Shown in pieces: positions 40,334 to 51,530 of a stretch of 64,000 bases of DNA. Source of the stretch: Gracilibacillus dipsosauri. Its GTDB lineage: Bacteria > Bacillota > Bacilli > Bacillales > Amphibacillaceae. Every line of letters begins with the position of its first letter. Position 1 is the stretch's first letter. The stretch is from assembly GCF_003176895.1 (NCBI RefSeq), contig NZ_QGTD01000004.1, positions 186,001 to 250,000 of the forward strand. Direction: 5' to 3'. The notes beneath the pieces were generated by a model that ran no database searches, was not told the origin of the DNA, and was given only the letters and a program-made list of their open reading frames with translations. The translations under genes and the position numbers were made by a program.

Positions 40334-42253
40334 ATGGCTTCACATAAAGAGACCGCACAACAGGTGGTCGAAAAAATCGGCGGAGCGAAAAATGTAAATC
40401 AAGCATGGCATTGTGTCACACGGCTTCGCTTTAACCTAAATGACAAAGACAAAGTAGAAATAGAGGAAATTAAAAAAATTAACGGCGTAATGGGTGCACA
40501 ATTTTCCGGAGATCAGTTCCAGGTCATTATTGGAAATCATGTATCCGATGTATTTGCCGAGGTAGAACCATTAGTCGGAGGCGCCGTAAGTGGGGACGGG
40601 GAAAAATCCGGGCAGAAACAAAGTGTTGTTTCCTTAGTGATGGATTTTATATCTGGCATTTTCACCCCGATCCTACCAGCACTTGCAGGAGCAGGTCTAT
40701 TAAAAGGTTTTTTAGCATTATTTACAACGGTCGGTTGGCTGACAACGGAAAGCGATACGTACATGGTATTAAACGCCATTGGAGATAGTGTATTTTACTT
40801 TCTACCGTTCTCCCTTGCGGTTTCCACTGCAAGAAAAATGCGTACAAATGAATACCTCGCACTGATTGTTGCAGGTACCCTAATGTATCCAAGCTTAATC
40901 GAAGCATTTAATGCAATAGAAGGTGGCGGTCCTGATACACTAGATTTCTTAGGGCTAGGAATTATTAATATTCCTCTATTAAATTACGATACAAGTGTTA
41001 TTCCAGTTATTTTAAGTGTCATTTTATTAAAATACGTCTATGATCTCGTAAAAAAAGTCATGCCGTCTGCGATTCAGCTAATGTTCGCACCAATGATTGC
41101 CTTTTTAATTGTTCTTCCACTATCCCTATGGCTGATTGGACCATTAGGAACGAACATTGGTAACTTTGTCTCTGACATTTTCAACTGGTTATTCGAATTC
41201 TCTGGCTTATTTGCAGGTCTATTACTAGCAGGATTTATGCCATTGATTATTATGACAGGAATGCACTATGCCTTTGCACCAATTGCGATTACAAGCTTAG
41301 CGACCTTAGGCTATGACAATATGGTCATGCCGATGATGCTTATTAGTAACGCAGCCCAGGCTGGTGCAGCATTAGGGGTTGCTGTCATTTCGAAAAACAG
41401 ACAAATGAAGCAGCTTGGTCTATCTAGTGGTATCTCTGCAGCTATCGGTATTACCGAACCAGCGATGTACGGGGTGAACATGAAGCTGAAGAAACCATTC
41501 GTTTTAGCCTTAGTCTCCGCAGGTATTCTCGGTGCTATCGCAGGATGGTACGGATTAAAGGCATATACAATGAGTGGTATTATCGGTATCTTTGCCCTAC
41601 CAGTCTTCGCAGATCCAGCTGGAGAATCAGTAAGTCTCATCGTATCGATTGTCCTATTTGCTCTTGCTATTGTACTACCATTTATTCTAGTACTCATCTT
41701 CCGCTTTAAGGATATAGAAGAAGATACTACAGCAAGTACACAGCCTAAGGAAGAGGTAGCCAAAGCAAAAGAAACTACAACAGAAGCAACTGGAAAAGAA
41801 ATCATGGTTCAATCTCCCTTAAAAGGGACCATTGTGCCACTAGCGGAAGTATCTGACCAGACCTTTTCACAAGAAATTATGGGAAAAGGAATTGCAATTG
41901 AGCCAGAAGAAGATCGAGTAGTTGCACCAATTGCGGGTACAATCATGGTTTTCCCAGAGTCGCAGCATGCGATCGGGCTTAAAGGGGATCATGGCGAGGA
42001 AATTCTTATTCACATAGGAATCGATACAGTTTCCTTAAAAGGAGAGCATTTTAACGGATTGATTAAAGAAGGCGATCGCGTCGAGGTCGGACAACCATTA
42101 GTAGAATTCGACCGTGAAGCAATCCGCCAAAAAGAGATCGAAACCGTGACGATGATTGTCGTAACCAACACAGCTGAGTACTTGGATGTTTTACCAATTA
42201 ATGCAGATGGTCCTATTTTCGAAGGAGAACATTTATTATCCCTTGTCAAATAA
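40334..42253 (+). CDS. bglP: PTS beta-glucoside transporter subunit IIBCA
   Basis: A 639-residue fused PTS permease that imports and phosphorylates aryl- or beta-glucosides. The IIB domain has the phospho-cysteine in NQAWHCVTRLRFNL (near residue 27). IIC (about residues 105-465) has roughly ten membrane segments with GITEPAMYGVNMKLKKPF. IIA (about 485-639) has HGEEILIHIGIDTVSLKGEH with the phospho-histidine. AAGGAGG precedes the ATG. It sits between RAT2 and the 6-phospho-beta-glucosidase gene in the usual bglP-bglH order, and IIB also signals to the antiterminator. Confidence 0.93.
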   Translation: MASHKETAQQVVEKIGGAKNVNQAWHCVTRLRFNLNDKDKVEIEEIKKINGVMGAQFSGDQFQVIIGNHVSDVFAEVEPLVGGAVSGDGEKSGQKQSVVSLVMDFISGIFTPILPALAGAGLLKGFLALFTTVGWLTTESDTYMVLNAIGDSVFYFLPFSLAVSTARKMRTNEYLALIVAGTLMYPSLIEAFNAIEGGGPDTLDFLGLGIINIPLLNYDTSVIPVILSVILLKYVYDLVKKVMPSAIQLMFAPMIAFLIVLPLSLWLIGPLGTNIGNFVSDIFNWLFEFSGLFAGLLLAGFMPLIIMTGMHYAFAPIAITSLATLGYDNMVMPMMLISNAAQAGAALGVAVISKNRQMKQLGLSSGISAAIGITEPAMYGVNMKLKKPFVLALVSAGILGAIAGWYGLKAYTMSGIIGIFALPVFADPAGESVSLIVSIVLFALAIVLPFILVLIFRFKDIEEDTTASTQPKEEVAKAKETTTEATGKEIMVQSPLKGTIVPLAEVSDQTFSQEIMGKGIAIEPEEDRVVAPIAGTIMVFPESQHAIGLKGDHGEEILIHIGIDTVSLKGEHFNGLIKEGDRVEVGQPLVEFDREAIRQKEIETVTMIVVTNTAEYLDVLPINADGPIFEGEHLLSLVK

Positions 42254-42305
42254 GGAACAATGGGGGGCATGTTTTGCGTGCTCTCCAATTATATAAAAGG
42301 AGTGA

Positions 42306-43781
<1,476 letters not shown>

Positions 43782-43790
43782 GAAGTGATC

Positions 43791-43820
43791 AAGTGCGTTA
43801 CCTTTTGAGGTAGCGCACTT
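43791..43820. terminator. bidirectional terminator between convergent operons
   Basis: A 12-bp stem, AAGTGCGTTACC with GGTAGCGCACTT (one G-T pair), and a 6-nt loop. It serves the bgl operon and the convergent amino-acid ABC operon. Confidence 0.85.
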
Positions 43821-43828
43821 CTCCTTTG

Positions 43829-44557
43829 CTATAATACTTTTGACAAAAATGCTTGGGTTCTCGCGTTTTGTGGATGGTTAAATAATTCATCAGGCGTTCC
43901 TTGTTCTACAATGAAGCCTTCATCCATAAAAATTACACGATCGGCGACTTCCTTGGCAAAGCCCATTTCATGTGTCACGATGATCATCGTCATTCCTTCT
44001 TCCGCTAAATCCTTCATAACCTGAAGGACCTCTCCGACCATTTCAGGATCGAGAGCGGAGGTAGGCTCGTCAAATAACATAATGTGAGGTTCCATCGCTA
44101 GGGCACGAGCCATTGCTATCCGTTGCTTTTGTCCGCCAGACAAGTTATCGGGATAGGTCTCCGCCTTGTCTACTAATCCGACTTTTGTGAGTAGCTTTAT
44201 TCCTAAATCCTTTGCTTCTGCTGGAGATTTACCCTTTAATCGTTTCGGTCCAAGCGTAATGTTTTCCATTACGGTCATGTGTGGGAAGAGATTAAATTGT
44301 TGAAATACCATTCCCATCCGCTGGCGTAACTCGTTAATATTTGTCTTAGAAGAAGTCAGATTATCTCCCTCAATAAAAATATCCCCAGCTGTAGGTTCTT
44401 CTAATCGATTCATACAACGTAATAAGGTACTCTTTCCTGAACCAGAAGGGCCGATAACACACACTACTTCTTGTGCATCCACACTCATATTAATATCCTT
44501 TAGAACCTCTAACTCCCCAAAGGATTTTTTAAGATTTTGAATTTCAATCATTTTCAT
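43829..44557 (-). CDS. polar amino acid ABC transporter ATP-binding protein
   Basis: A 242-residue ABC ATPase of the GlnQ type. Walker A is [11 protein letters not shown] (near residue 35), Q-loop [13 protein letters not shown], signature [15 protein letters not shown], Walker [15 protein letters not shown] and switch [15 protein letters not shown]. It energizes import with the permease and binding lipoprotein encoded upstream. Its ATG overlaps the permease stop by 4 bp, with AAAGGAGATT inside the permease gene. The EMGFA motif is typical of glutamine, cystine or arginine importers; the substrate is not determined. Confidence 0.93.
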   Translation of the reverse strand: MKMIEIQNLKKSFGELEVLKDINMSVDAQEVVCVIGPSGSGKSTLLRCMNRLEEPTAGDIFIEGDNLTSSKTNINELRQRMGMVFQQFNLFPHMTVMENITLGPKRLKGKSPAEAKDLGIKLLTKVGLVDKAETYPDNLSGGQKQRIAMARALAMEPHIMLFDEPTSALDPEMVGEVLQVMKDLAEEGMTMIIVTHEMGFAKEVADRVIFMDEGFIVEQGTPDELFNHPQNARTQAFLSKVL

Positions 44558-45210
44558 GCGACATCTAATCTCCTTTCAAGCCAACGAGAGAATAAGGTTA
44601 AGGAATAAATAATAACAAAATATAATACACCAACCGCAAATAGTATTTCGAATGCACGAAAATTAACCGCGTAAATAGACTGTCCAGATAAAGTTAGTTC
44701 GGCCAACCCGATCACGGAAAGGAGTGAGGTATCCTTAATGCTGACAATAAATTGATTAACAAATGCCGGAATCATACGCCGTGTAGCTTGTGGCAAGATA
44801 ATCAGCCTCATTGTTTGGGCGTAAGAAAGCCCGATTGTTCTTCCTGCCTCCATTTGCCCTTTATCAATCGAATTAATTCCCGCACGGAATATTTCGACTA
44901 AATAGGCCGTAGCATTAACTGTTATCGCGATCACACCTGCAGAAAATGCGGTAAGACTGATATCGACTACACTGGGTATACCGAAGTAAATAAATAAGAT
45001 TTGCACAAGTAATGGTGTCCCGCGAATGATATCCACAAAAGCAGTGGCAATCGCTCTTAAGACTTTACTTTTCGTAATACTAAATACACCCAGTATCAGT
45101 CCGATAATCATGGCAAGAATAAGTGATATAACCGTTACTTCTACTGTCATCCCCATCCCTTTTAACAAGGTGGGTAATCCCTCAAGAATTATATTTATCG
45201 ATTCCATCAT
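44554..45210 (-). CDS. polar amino acid ABC transporter permease
   Basis: A 218-residue membrane protein of the HisM/GlnP family. [20 protein letters not shown], then [20 protein letters not shown], the EAA loop [20 protein letters not shown] (near residue 135) and [10 protein letters not shown]-like [23 protein letters not shown] fixes the ATG at 45210; an upstream GTG-type extension to 45258 is unlikely. It is the second gene of an operon, between the binding protein and the ATPase. Confidence 0.92.
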   Translation of the reverse strand: MMESINIILEGLPTLLKGMGMTVEVTVISLILAMIIGLILGVFSITKSKVLRAIATAFVDIIRGTPLLVQILFIYFGIPSVVDISLTAFSAGVIAITVNATAYLVEIFRAGINSIDKGQMEAGRTIGLSYAQTMRLIILPQATRRMIPAFVNQFIVSIKDTSLLSVIGLAELTLSGQSIYAVNFRAFEILFAVGVLYFVIIYSLTLFSRWLERRLDVA

Positions 45211-45291
45211 ACGTGGTATCCCTCTTTCTCTTAGAAAAGGTGTGACAAGCCGCCACACCTTTTGGTTGGATCAAATTTTTCCGGTGACTTC

Positions 45292-46092
45292 TTATTCAGC
45301 AAAATACTTGCTATAAAGCTCGTCAAACTCACCGCTATCCTTTAGCTCCTGAAGACCAGTATTGATTTTGTCTACTAGCTCTTCACTACCTTTTGAAATG
45401 GCAATTCCGTAGTCTTCACTCGGATACTTATCCCCAACTAATCGAAGCTTGGAGTCCCCTCCATCTTGGTTGATTTTATAAGCAACACTAGGATAATCAT
45501 TGATCACCGCATCGGCATTACCATTTTCTAATTCCATATACATTGTCGCATCATCCTGGAGCTTCGTGACTTTTGCATTATATTTTTCTGCAAGCTCATT
45601 CGCTAACTTCAGACTGGACGTTCCTTGTTTGGCTACGATTGTTTTTCCCTCTAAATCTGCCTCTTCCTCAACTGCACTATCTTTTAAAGTAATTAAGGAT
45701 AAACCAGATTCAAAATAGGGATCAGAGAAATGAACCACTTCTAAACGATCCTCTCTTATTCCAATAGCCGACACAGCTGCGTCTACCTGATTAGCTTGAA
45801 GTGCCGGAATAATTCCATCAAATTTCATCGTTTTCCATTTAACCGATAGATTCGCCTTATCTGCAATCGCTTCCACTAATTCGACATCAAAACCTGTTAA
45901 TTTTCCATCTTCTTTATATTCAAATGGTGGGTAATCTTGAACAGCTGCTACGATGATTTCTTCTTTTGTTTCACCCGATGCGTTACTAGTAGTATCACTT
46001 GTTCCACATCCTGCTAAGACTAGGGCAATGACACCAACTAAAACGATCAATATACCCTTTTGAACAAAAGTGTTTTTCCTTTGTTTATTCAT
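45292..46092 (-). CDS. amino acid ABC transporter substrate-binding lipoprotein
   Basis: A 266-residue lipoprotein. Its signal sequence ends in the lipobox LAGC (near residue 29), followed by a Ser/Thr-rich linker (GTSDTTSNASGETKEE) and a type 3 periplasmic-binding fold: VAAVQDYPPFEYKEDGKLTG, FDVELVEAIADKANLSVKWK, EDRLEVVHFSDPYFESGLSL and GKTIVAKQGTSSLKLANELA. It captures an amino acid outside the membrane and delivers it to the permease. GGAGGATATACATA supports the ATG at 46092. Promoter candidates TTGGAA and TACAAT (46169-46141) lie upstream. Confidence 0.92.
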   Translation of the reverse strand: MNKQRKNTFVQKGILIVLVGVIALVLAGCGTSDTTSNASGETKEEIIVAAVQDYPPFEYKEDGKLTGFDVELVEAIADKANLSVKWKTMKFDGIIPALQANQVDAAVSAIGIREDRLEVVHFSDPYFESGLSLITLKDSAVEEEADLEGKTIVAKQGTSSLKLANELAEKYNAKVTKLQDDATMYMELENGNADAVINDYPSVAYKINQDGGDSKLRLVGDKYPSEDYGIAISKGSEELVDKINTGLQELKDSGEFDELYSKYFAE

Positions 46093-46140
46093 TATGTATA
46101 TCCTCCTACCCAAAATAATGTAATAAAAGCAACCTTATCT

Positions 46141-46169
46141 ATTGTATCGATCCAATCTCTTATTTCCAA
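46141..46169 (-). promoter_or_regulatory. predicted promoter of the amino acid ABC operon
   Basis: The minus-strand TTGGAA (46169-46164) and TACAAT (46146-46141) are 17 bp apart, about 50 bp before the lipoprotein start. The rest of 46170-46416 shows only one isolated hairpin (46314-46338). Confidence 0.5.
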
Positions 46170-46313
46170 ATTAGATTAATATTGGTTTGTGAGGATATGT
46201 TTATGTTTTTTAAGCTATCGTTACTTATATCGTTAATTATGTAGAAATCCTTATAGAGAGTTAGGTATACTGTCATATCCTCTAAGATTGAATTTTCAAG
46301 AATAATGAAAAAT

Positions 46314-46338
46314 AACCTTACTTAGCTTTAGTAAGGTT
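46314..46338. other. isolated perfect hairpin in an intergenic region
   Basis: AACCTTACT and AGTAAGGTT form a 9-bp stem with a 7-nt loop, in the 380-bp gap between the glycosidase terminator and the ABC operon promoter. No T-tract or adjacent gene explains it; it might mark the end of a small RNA. Confidence 0.35.
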
Positions 46339-46417
46339 GTGTAGAATTATAGGAATGTTGAATAAAAAAGTCGTCATTCTTTAGTGCATAGTAGATTCTT
46401 CATGTGCACTAAAATAA

Positions 46418-46453
46418 AAGAACCGCCCTCTTCACATTGGAGGGAGGATTCTT
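46418..46453 (-). terminator. rho-independent terminator of the glycosidase gene
   Basis: The stem AAGAATCCTCCCTC with GAGGGCGGTTCTT (minus strand, minor mismatches) is followed by TTATTTT. Confidence 0.75.
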
Positions 46454-46471
46454 ATTGGGTAATGTGGCTCA

Positions 46472-48016
46472 TTAGATGTTATTAACATTGCTAAGAACGA
46501 CAAGACGACCTAATTCCTCCGAGCATGCAACCTTTATACCGTCAATATAAACGGCTAAACCTATTCCCATGTTGTACTGAAGGCCGAGCTTGTCATAAAT
46601 GATAGTGATTTCTTTGCCATGAGAATACAAACAGTCTAAACAGAAATATTCCCATTCTTTAGGAACAAGTGGATTCACCTCAAAACTACCATCTTCTCTT
46701 ACACGAAACCCAATGAGTCCGGTAATGATTAGATCGTTAAATGTAGAATGGTTATAGTCCTTCCCACGTTCACGGCCACCTTTGTTTTCTGGCCAACCCC
46801 ATTCCTCTAATATCCGTCTGGACAGCCATTCACCTGTAAAAGGATCAATATTTTCATCCAACCAGGATACCGACTTGCCGTCAGCATTTGTACGGTAATG
46901 ACATTGCGCATAAGTGCTTAGTATGTTCCAGTAATCTTCTTTATGAATCACTTGCTGTTCATAATCATTTAATACGTTAGCCATTGCCGTTAACGTCTGA
47001 GATGTGGCGAATGGCCAAGACGGTCCATTCCATAGACATTCGTGCTCATAGGAAAACATGAATCGAGAATGACGTTGTTCTGCAGTTGTGGGCCCGTAAG
47101 GAGCATAGAAACCTTCAGTATCTAATAACTGCGTCCACGCTTGTTCGTAACCAGAGTCTGGAAGATGGAAAGCCCAAGGGATATATCCAAGTAGCTCGCG
47201 TACGTTATAAGCTGGGTCCATCTTTTGGAAATCCCAATATTTGACCATGTCATTTGAGTTTTTCAGTGGGATGACCTTGAAGAACTGCGCATGCTCGTCC
47301 CATAAATACTTTTGGACAAGCTGTTTTAACTGATTCGCCTTTTCCTTAAACCTTTTGTTCGACTCATCATCTCCTGCTAGGCGTGCAATGTTGGCAATCG
47401 CCATTGCATCGGCATACATATAGGCATTCAGAGTTGGTCTTAGACCAGATCCGCTAATAGAAATCTCCATTGCATCGCGGTCGTCAATTGACCAGAATAA
47501 GCCACTTTCGTTCCGATTACTTTTCTCCCACATTATATAGTTCTCGATCATATCCGGTAGTAAATCAATTGCGAGCTGGAAGTCACCATCTACTTTACAA
47601 TAATTCCAAACAGCATCTGCTATCCAACAGCTATAAGAGCGGAGATTTCCGTTCCCTTTAAACCAAAACAAGATATAATCCTTTAAAAAGTCTTGGCGGT
47701 TTCGCAGCCAACGACCTTCATTTAAATGATGTCCTACAGCACAGTTGATCGTGTTATGCTTACCTGCCCAAGATACGGAGGGATGAAACTCCGTAATCAC
47801 GAATCCGTCAGAAGTTAGCTTAATATGTTTTCGATACACCCACCAGCGAAAATAATAAGTCTCTTCTAAGTAAGAATCAGGACAATGAAAAAGAGGAATC
47901 TGATCACGAAGCCAGTCCCAGGCTGTAGCATTATCAACATGCTGGATAACAGTTTCTTCGTCATGCCTGTTAAACGTTTCGAAATGTTTTTTAAAAGTTT
48001 CTGGAGTTAACAACAT
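46472..48016 (-). CDS. MGH1-like / GH63-type glycoside hydrolase
   Basis: A 514-residue soluble protein with an (alpha/alpha)6-barrel-type pattern: YYFRWWVYRKHIKLTSDGFV, WAGKHNTINCAVGHHLNEGR, NGLFWSIDDRD-like ESGLFWSIDDRDAMEISISG, YEHECLWNGPSWPFATSQTL and the C-terminal TFNDLIITGLIGFRVREDGS. This matches the mannosylglycerate hydrolase MGH1-like/GH63-related domain, which cleaves alpha-glucosides or mannosyl compounds. There is no signal peptide, so it acts on imported sugars. The ribosome binding site AAAGGTAGAG is distant. It is divergent from an AraC gene with an in-frame stop, its probable former activator. Confidence 0.8.
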   Translation of the reverse strand: MLLTPETFKKHFETFNRHDEETVIQHVDNATAWDWLRDQIPLFHCPDSYLEETYYFRWWVYRKHIKLTSDGFVITEFHPSVSWAGKHNTINCAVGHHLNEGRWLRNRQDFLKDYILFWFKGNGNLRSYSCWIADAVWNYCKVDGDFQLAIDLLPDMIENYIMWEKSNRNESGLFWSIDDRDAMEISISGSGLRPTLNAYMYADAMAIANIARLAGDDESNKRFKEKANQLKQLVQKYLWDEHAQFFKVIPLKNSNDMVKYWDFQKMDPAYNVRELLGYIPWAFHLPDSGYEQAWTQLLDTEGFYAPYGPTTAEQRHSRFMFSYEHECLWNGPSWPFATSQTLTAMANVLNDYEQQVIHKEDYWNILSTYAQCHYRTNADGKSVSWLDENIDPFTGEWLSRRILEEWGWPENKGGRERGKDYNHSTFNDLIITGLIGFRVREDGSFEVNPLVPKEWEYFCLDCLYSHGKEITIIYDKLGLQYNMGIGLAVYIDGIKVACSEELGRLVVLSNVNNI

Positions 48017-48184
48017 GATACAATCTCTACCTTTCTACGTGTTCTATCAAAATAAAAACATCAAAATAGTAACCTTACAAAATAGTATTATAACGTTTAT
48101 AATAAATAGAAAATATAAGTGAATCCAACCTAATTATTATAAAATTTCACACTAATATATTTTAAGCAGAGAGGGATGGTCTAA

Positions 48185-49054
48185 ATCAGCGCAACTAAAC
48201 ACCTTTCCATCTATTCACCACCGTTGCCTTATTATTTGGAATGTGGCAAAGTGACCTACTTTCCGGGAGAACAGCATCCTGATCGAAATCGTATTGGTGT
48301 CTTCGATTTGTTGGTAGTCGTCAGTGGTAGACTTTATATAGGGGAAGAAGATCAGAACTGGGCGGTTTCTCCTGGCCAAATGCTCATATTGTGCCCGGAT
48401 AAGTATCATTACGCAGTAAATCCATGTGATGATGAGACTTGTTTTTATTGGCTACATTTTAAGGAAGCAGCCCGACCGGAGGAGAACGACGCTCATTCCT
48501 CTGTTTCAAATTTCAGAGGGAAGGGCAAGTTGAGCAGAATAGAGTCATATCACATCATGCTACCTAAATATGAAGACATGACTGAATCAACGCAGGTATA
48601 CGATTTAATCCAACGTTTAATTAGACTATCTACGGAACATCGAAGTCATGCTTTCTGGCAGGAACAACAATTGTTCATCGATTTGCTGAAAATTATTGAG
48701 AATAAGCAAAAAACAGAGGTTCTTTCACCTTCCATACAGCTTGCAGAGATGACGGAAGCATATATCAAAAGGCACTATCGTTCACGAATAAGTAATAGAG
48801 ATTTATCAGAGGCTTTGCATTTTCACTCAAATTATATTATCCGGTGTATGCGGGAGGTTTTTCACTGTACCCCAATGGCCTACCTTCATCAATATAGACT
48901 GGACCAAGCCAAACTTCTTTTGATCAAGACAGACTGGACGATTACTCGAATTGCAGATTATGTCTGATTTCAATACTCACCGTATTTTTCAAGTTGCTTT
49001 AAGCAGCAAGAGGGAATCTCACCACTACAGTTCCGTAAACAGTATGAAAAGTAA
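48185..49054 (+). pseudogene. AraC family regulator interrupted by an in-frame stop
   Basis: The frame encodes an AraC protein: cupin sensor (YYLECGKVTYFPGEQHPDRN, AVSPGQMLILCPDKYHY) and helix-turn-helix 1 (ISNRDLSEALHFHSNYIIRC). Helix 2 (DWTITRIADYV) meets TGA at 48965-48967. After the stop the same frame continues FQYSPYFSSCFKQQEGISPL and QFRKQYEK to TAA at 49054, exactly what the family shows after a Gly codon, so GGA to TGA is the likely change. The start is doubtful as well: the best-placed codon after AGAGAGGGATGG is ATC (48185, followed by SATKHLSIYSPP), while TTG at 48224 has no ribosome binding site. Probably inactive. Confidence 0.75.
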
Positions 49055-49263
49055 GAAAAATTTAAATGTAAACTCTACAAGTCATTATATGACAATCTCA
49101 ATATGTACTCTTCAAATAATTAAAGCAGATAACCTATATCAACTCTTTTTTTAAAGAATCAGTTTCGTTGTAGAGGTTTTGTAATCAAAAAATTCTAGTT
49201 CATGTAGTTTATGTTGATATTAAATTTTTTAAAGCGTGATTATTTAAAAGTAATTTAAAAAAA

Positions 49264-50271
49264 TTATTTTTCTTGTTTTATTAGTTTTTCTCTGTCTAAC
49301 GATTGTGGTGGCTGCTCAAACCAGTTACGTTCGATTAATAATTCAAGTCCTTCTTCTGCATACGTTAAGATTTCAGGTAGAAGTCGGAAATATTTTGTAC
49401 CTAAATCCTTTCTCATTGTTGTAGAAAGAGCATGTCCTAGATAATTAATCCAACTAGAGTTCAACGAGTTAATAATATAAAGCATTAATTTATCAGAAAA
49501 TGGTGCAGTAGTGGAGTCTGTTACTTCTAAACTAACGGGAACATTGCCTTGCATACCATCCTTTCGAAGAATTTCAATACTAATATTAATTTGTTTTTCT
49601 GCTAGTTTTTTACCCGTCTTGAAATACTGTTTAATTTCTTTATCTTTTACCACTTGTAGAAAACCAGTGAGTAAAATAGTACCAAAATAGTTTTGTTCAA
49701 TTTGAAAGAATAATTCGGTTAACTCTACTACATTTAAAGGTCTTTTGCTTCCGAAAAAATTCCCTAAATATGATTTATCCGAAGCAAATGAAACTTCTTT
49801 AGGATATGGAATTTTAGGGGGTCTATCATAAATCCCTTTAGAAAGCATAAGTTTTAGAGTTTTGTTATATAAGTCTTTTGAAGTAATCATACAATTGCTG
49901 AAAAATTCAACAATATCTTTACGAGCCACAGTGGAAACAATATTTCCATATGTAGGCATTGCGAGTCGACTCAGACCGTACACAAAAGAAAGTGAAAATA
50001 AATCATAAAATAATGGTGGAGTTGATAAATGGTAATCATTTTCTGTAAAAGCGTTTGGAATTGGAAGGTTTTCTTCATTAAATATTTTTTCAATTTGTTT
50101 AAGGTGATTTTGTGACGTAACTAATGCTTCTTCAACTATTGTCAAAATTTCGTTATCTTCTGTATGATGTTGAAAATATTTAAAAAAACAAACAGCCATA
50201 CTATCTTGCATATATGTAGTCCACATGCCGCCAATTTCAGTTGAAGTAAGTCTAATATTATTGTTTCTCAT
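49264..50271 (-). CDS. DUF3231 family protein (copy 3)
   Basis: A 335-residue relative of the two DUF3231 genes at 24-26 kb, more divergent: LTSTEIGGMWTTYMQDSMAV, FASDKSYLGNFFGSKRPLNV and SDKLMLYIINSLNSSWINYL, and the shared end NWFEQPPQSLDREKL. TTGGAGGTTTCG sets the ATG at 50271 rather than 50283, the same start arrangement as in the other copies. It stands alone between the decayed AraC gene and a 520-bp gap. CATATTA occurs upstream (minus strand, near 50330), which could be a forespore sigma-factor -10, but the -35 is weak. Confidence 0.78.
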   Translation of the reverse strand: MRNNNIRLTSTEIGGMWTTYMQDSMAVCFFKYFQHHTEDNEILTIVEEALVTSQNHLKQIEKIFNEENLPIPNAFTENDYHLSTPPLFYDLFSLSFVYGLSRLAMPTYGNIVSTVARKDIVEFFSNCMITSKDLYNKTLKLMLSKGIYDRPPKIPYPKEVSFASDKSYLGNFFGSKRPLNVVELTELFFQIEQNYFGTILLTGFLQVVKDKEIKQYFKTGKKLAEKQINISIEILRKDGMQGNVPVSLEVTDSTTAPFSDKLMLYIINSLNSSWINYLGHALSTTMRKDLGTKYFRLLPEILTYAEEGLELLIERNWFEQPPQSLDREKLIKQEK

Positions 50272-50491
50272 CGAAACCTCCAAGGTGATTTAAGATGATT
50301 GTTATTTATATCCTTTACAGAACAAAGAATAATATGTAAATAAGTGATTCTAAATTTCAAATTCTTAGTTAGACCACGATTTTTATTGATAATTATTAAG
50401 TATTTCTTACGAGCAGGTTAGTTCAGTAAGAGATATAATTAGCATAGTTGTGCTCATAGATAATGGATAAAGAGAACCTTGCCAAAAAAAT

Positions 50492-50740
50492 TTAGTCTTT
50501 ACTATTGAACGTGTCCGTTATATTGATATGTACATAAAAAATTAATGAATACGGAGTTTGGCACTGAACTCTTAATAATGCTTCTTCATATGATCGAGGG
50601 AAATGCTCGATTTTAGTTGAAATTATAGCTTGAAGAATCCAGCAATAATCTAAATAATGTATGTATTTTATTATATGCTTATCTTTTTTAGCAGCCTTTT
50701 GTAAATTAGCAGGACAAATTAGACTGTTATATAAGCAATG
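50492..50740 (-). pseudogene. startless open frame, possible gene remnant
   Basis: An 82-codon minus-strand frame without a start codon reads like protein (YIHYLDYCWILQAIISTKIE, HFPRSYEEALLRVQCQTPYS). It may be the remains of a gene. I do not recognise it, and the rest of the 50272-50798 gap holds only hairpins. Confidence 0.25.
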
Positions 50741-50756
50741 CTAATGCACAGAAACA

Positions 50757-50794
50757 GAAAAAGGACTTCCCTCCAAGTCCTTTTTCCTTTTTTT
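50757..50794. terminator. terminator hairpin downstream of the ABC exporter operon
   Basis: GAAAAAGGACTT and AAGTCCTTTTTC form a 12-bp stem with a 6-nt loop. A T-tract is present on the plus side, with weaker T-richness on the minus side, where the ABC genes end. Confidence 0.65.
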
Positions 50795-50798
50795 ACCG

Positions 50799-51530
50799 TT
50801 ATTTCCGATTCAAAATAAATATAGCACCACCATATCCTAAAATGCACCATACCATTAAATTAATATAATTTCCCATCGTTGCATCAAAGGTAGATGCAGC
50901 TAGGGAAGCACGCATCACTTCTGCCATCGAATAAATTGGTAACACTGCATGAAGTGACTGAAGCCATTCGGGCAGCCGATCCATTGGGAAATTTACCGGT
51001 GAAAACATAAGTGCTCCAAATACAACAACCTGGGAAATACCCATTGAGGATGTAGGTGACAACAGATACGAAAATCCATATCCAACACCAATTGAAGTTA
51101 ATGCAATCATGAGTAGTGCCGGAACTACCGTCCAAGAGATATCATATCCCGGAGTGAACATGAGGTGTGCAACAATAGATGAAACAATTATTCCCGGCAA
51201 GGTAATCAATAACCATATGGTTGTATCTGCCCCTAGGATAACGGAGCGACTCACAGGCCAGGTACGCATGTACTCCATATATCCATCTGTCTTTGCAGTA
51301 CCAATTTGCTGAGGCAGGATAACCATTCCTGCAATAATCAAAATAATCGTTGGGGCTCCTGTTGCTAAAAATAGAATCGTTTCCGTATCAGGGTTTGGTA
51401 TAAGATAGGAAAATCCTATAACAATCCCTATGGATATCAGTATTTGTAATAAAGCCATAAATATAAAAAACCCTGCATTTCTAAGAAGCTGCATTTGAAA
51501 AACATACTGATAATGGCTGGCCATATTCAT
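50799..51530 (-). CDS. ABC-2 type transporter permease
   Basis: A 243-residue permease with six membrane segments: QLLRNAGFFIFMALLQILIS, FLATGAPTIILIIAGMVILP, LITLPGIIVSSIVAHLMFTP, GYGFSYLLSPTSSMGISQVV and MVWCILGYGGAIFILNRK. The pattern, with a cytoplasmic TDGYMEYMRTWPVSR loop, is that of drug or lipid exporters. It shares one base with the end of the ATPase gene and is the third gene of a MerR-led operon, so it probably forms an inducible drug exporter. Confidence 0.88.
   Translation of the reverse strand: MNMASHYQYVFQMQLLRNAGFFIFMALLQILISIGIVIGFSYLIPNPDTETILFLATGAPTIILIIAGMVILPQQIGTAKTDGYMEYMRTWPVSRSVILGADTTIWLLITLPGIIVSSIVAHLMFTPGYDISWTVVPALLMIALTSIGVGYGFSYLLSPTSSMGISQVVVFGALMFSPVNFPMDRLPEWLQSLHAVLPIYSMAEVMRASLAASTFDATMGNYINLMVWCILGYGGAIFILNRK

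Noticed and set aside
48951-49154. Separate 67-codon gene after the AraC frame
   Set aside because: The AraC helix-turn-helix continues in the original frame past the TGA; this frame is a shadow of it.
49156-49263. Insertion sequence or attachment site between the AraC gene and DUF3231
   Set aside because: Only A/T-rich sequence is seen, with no inverted ends, target duplication or integrase.
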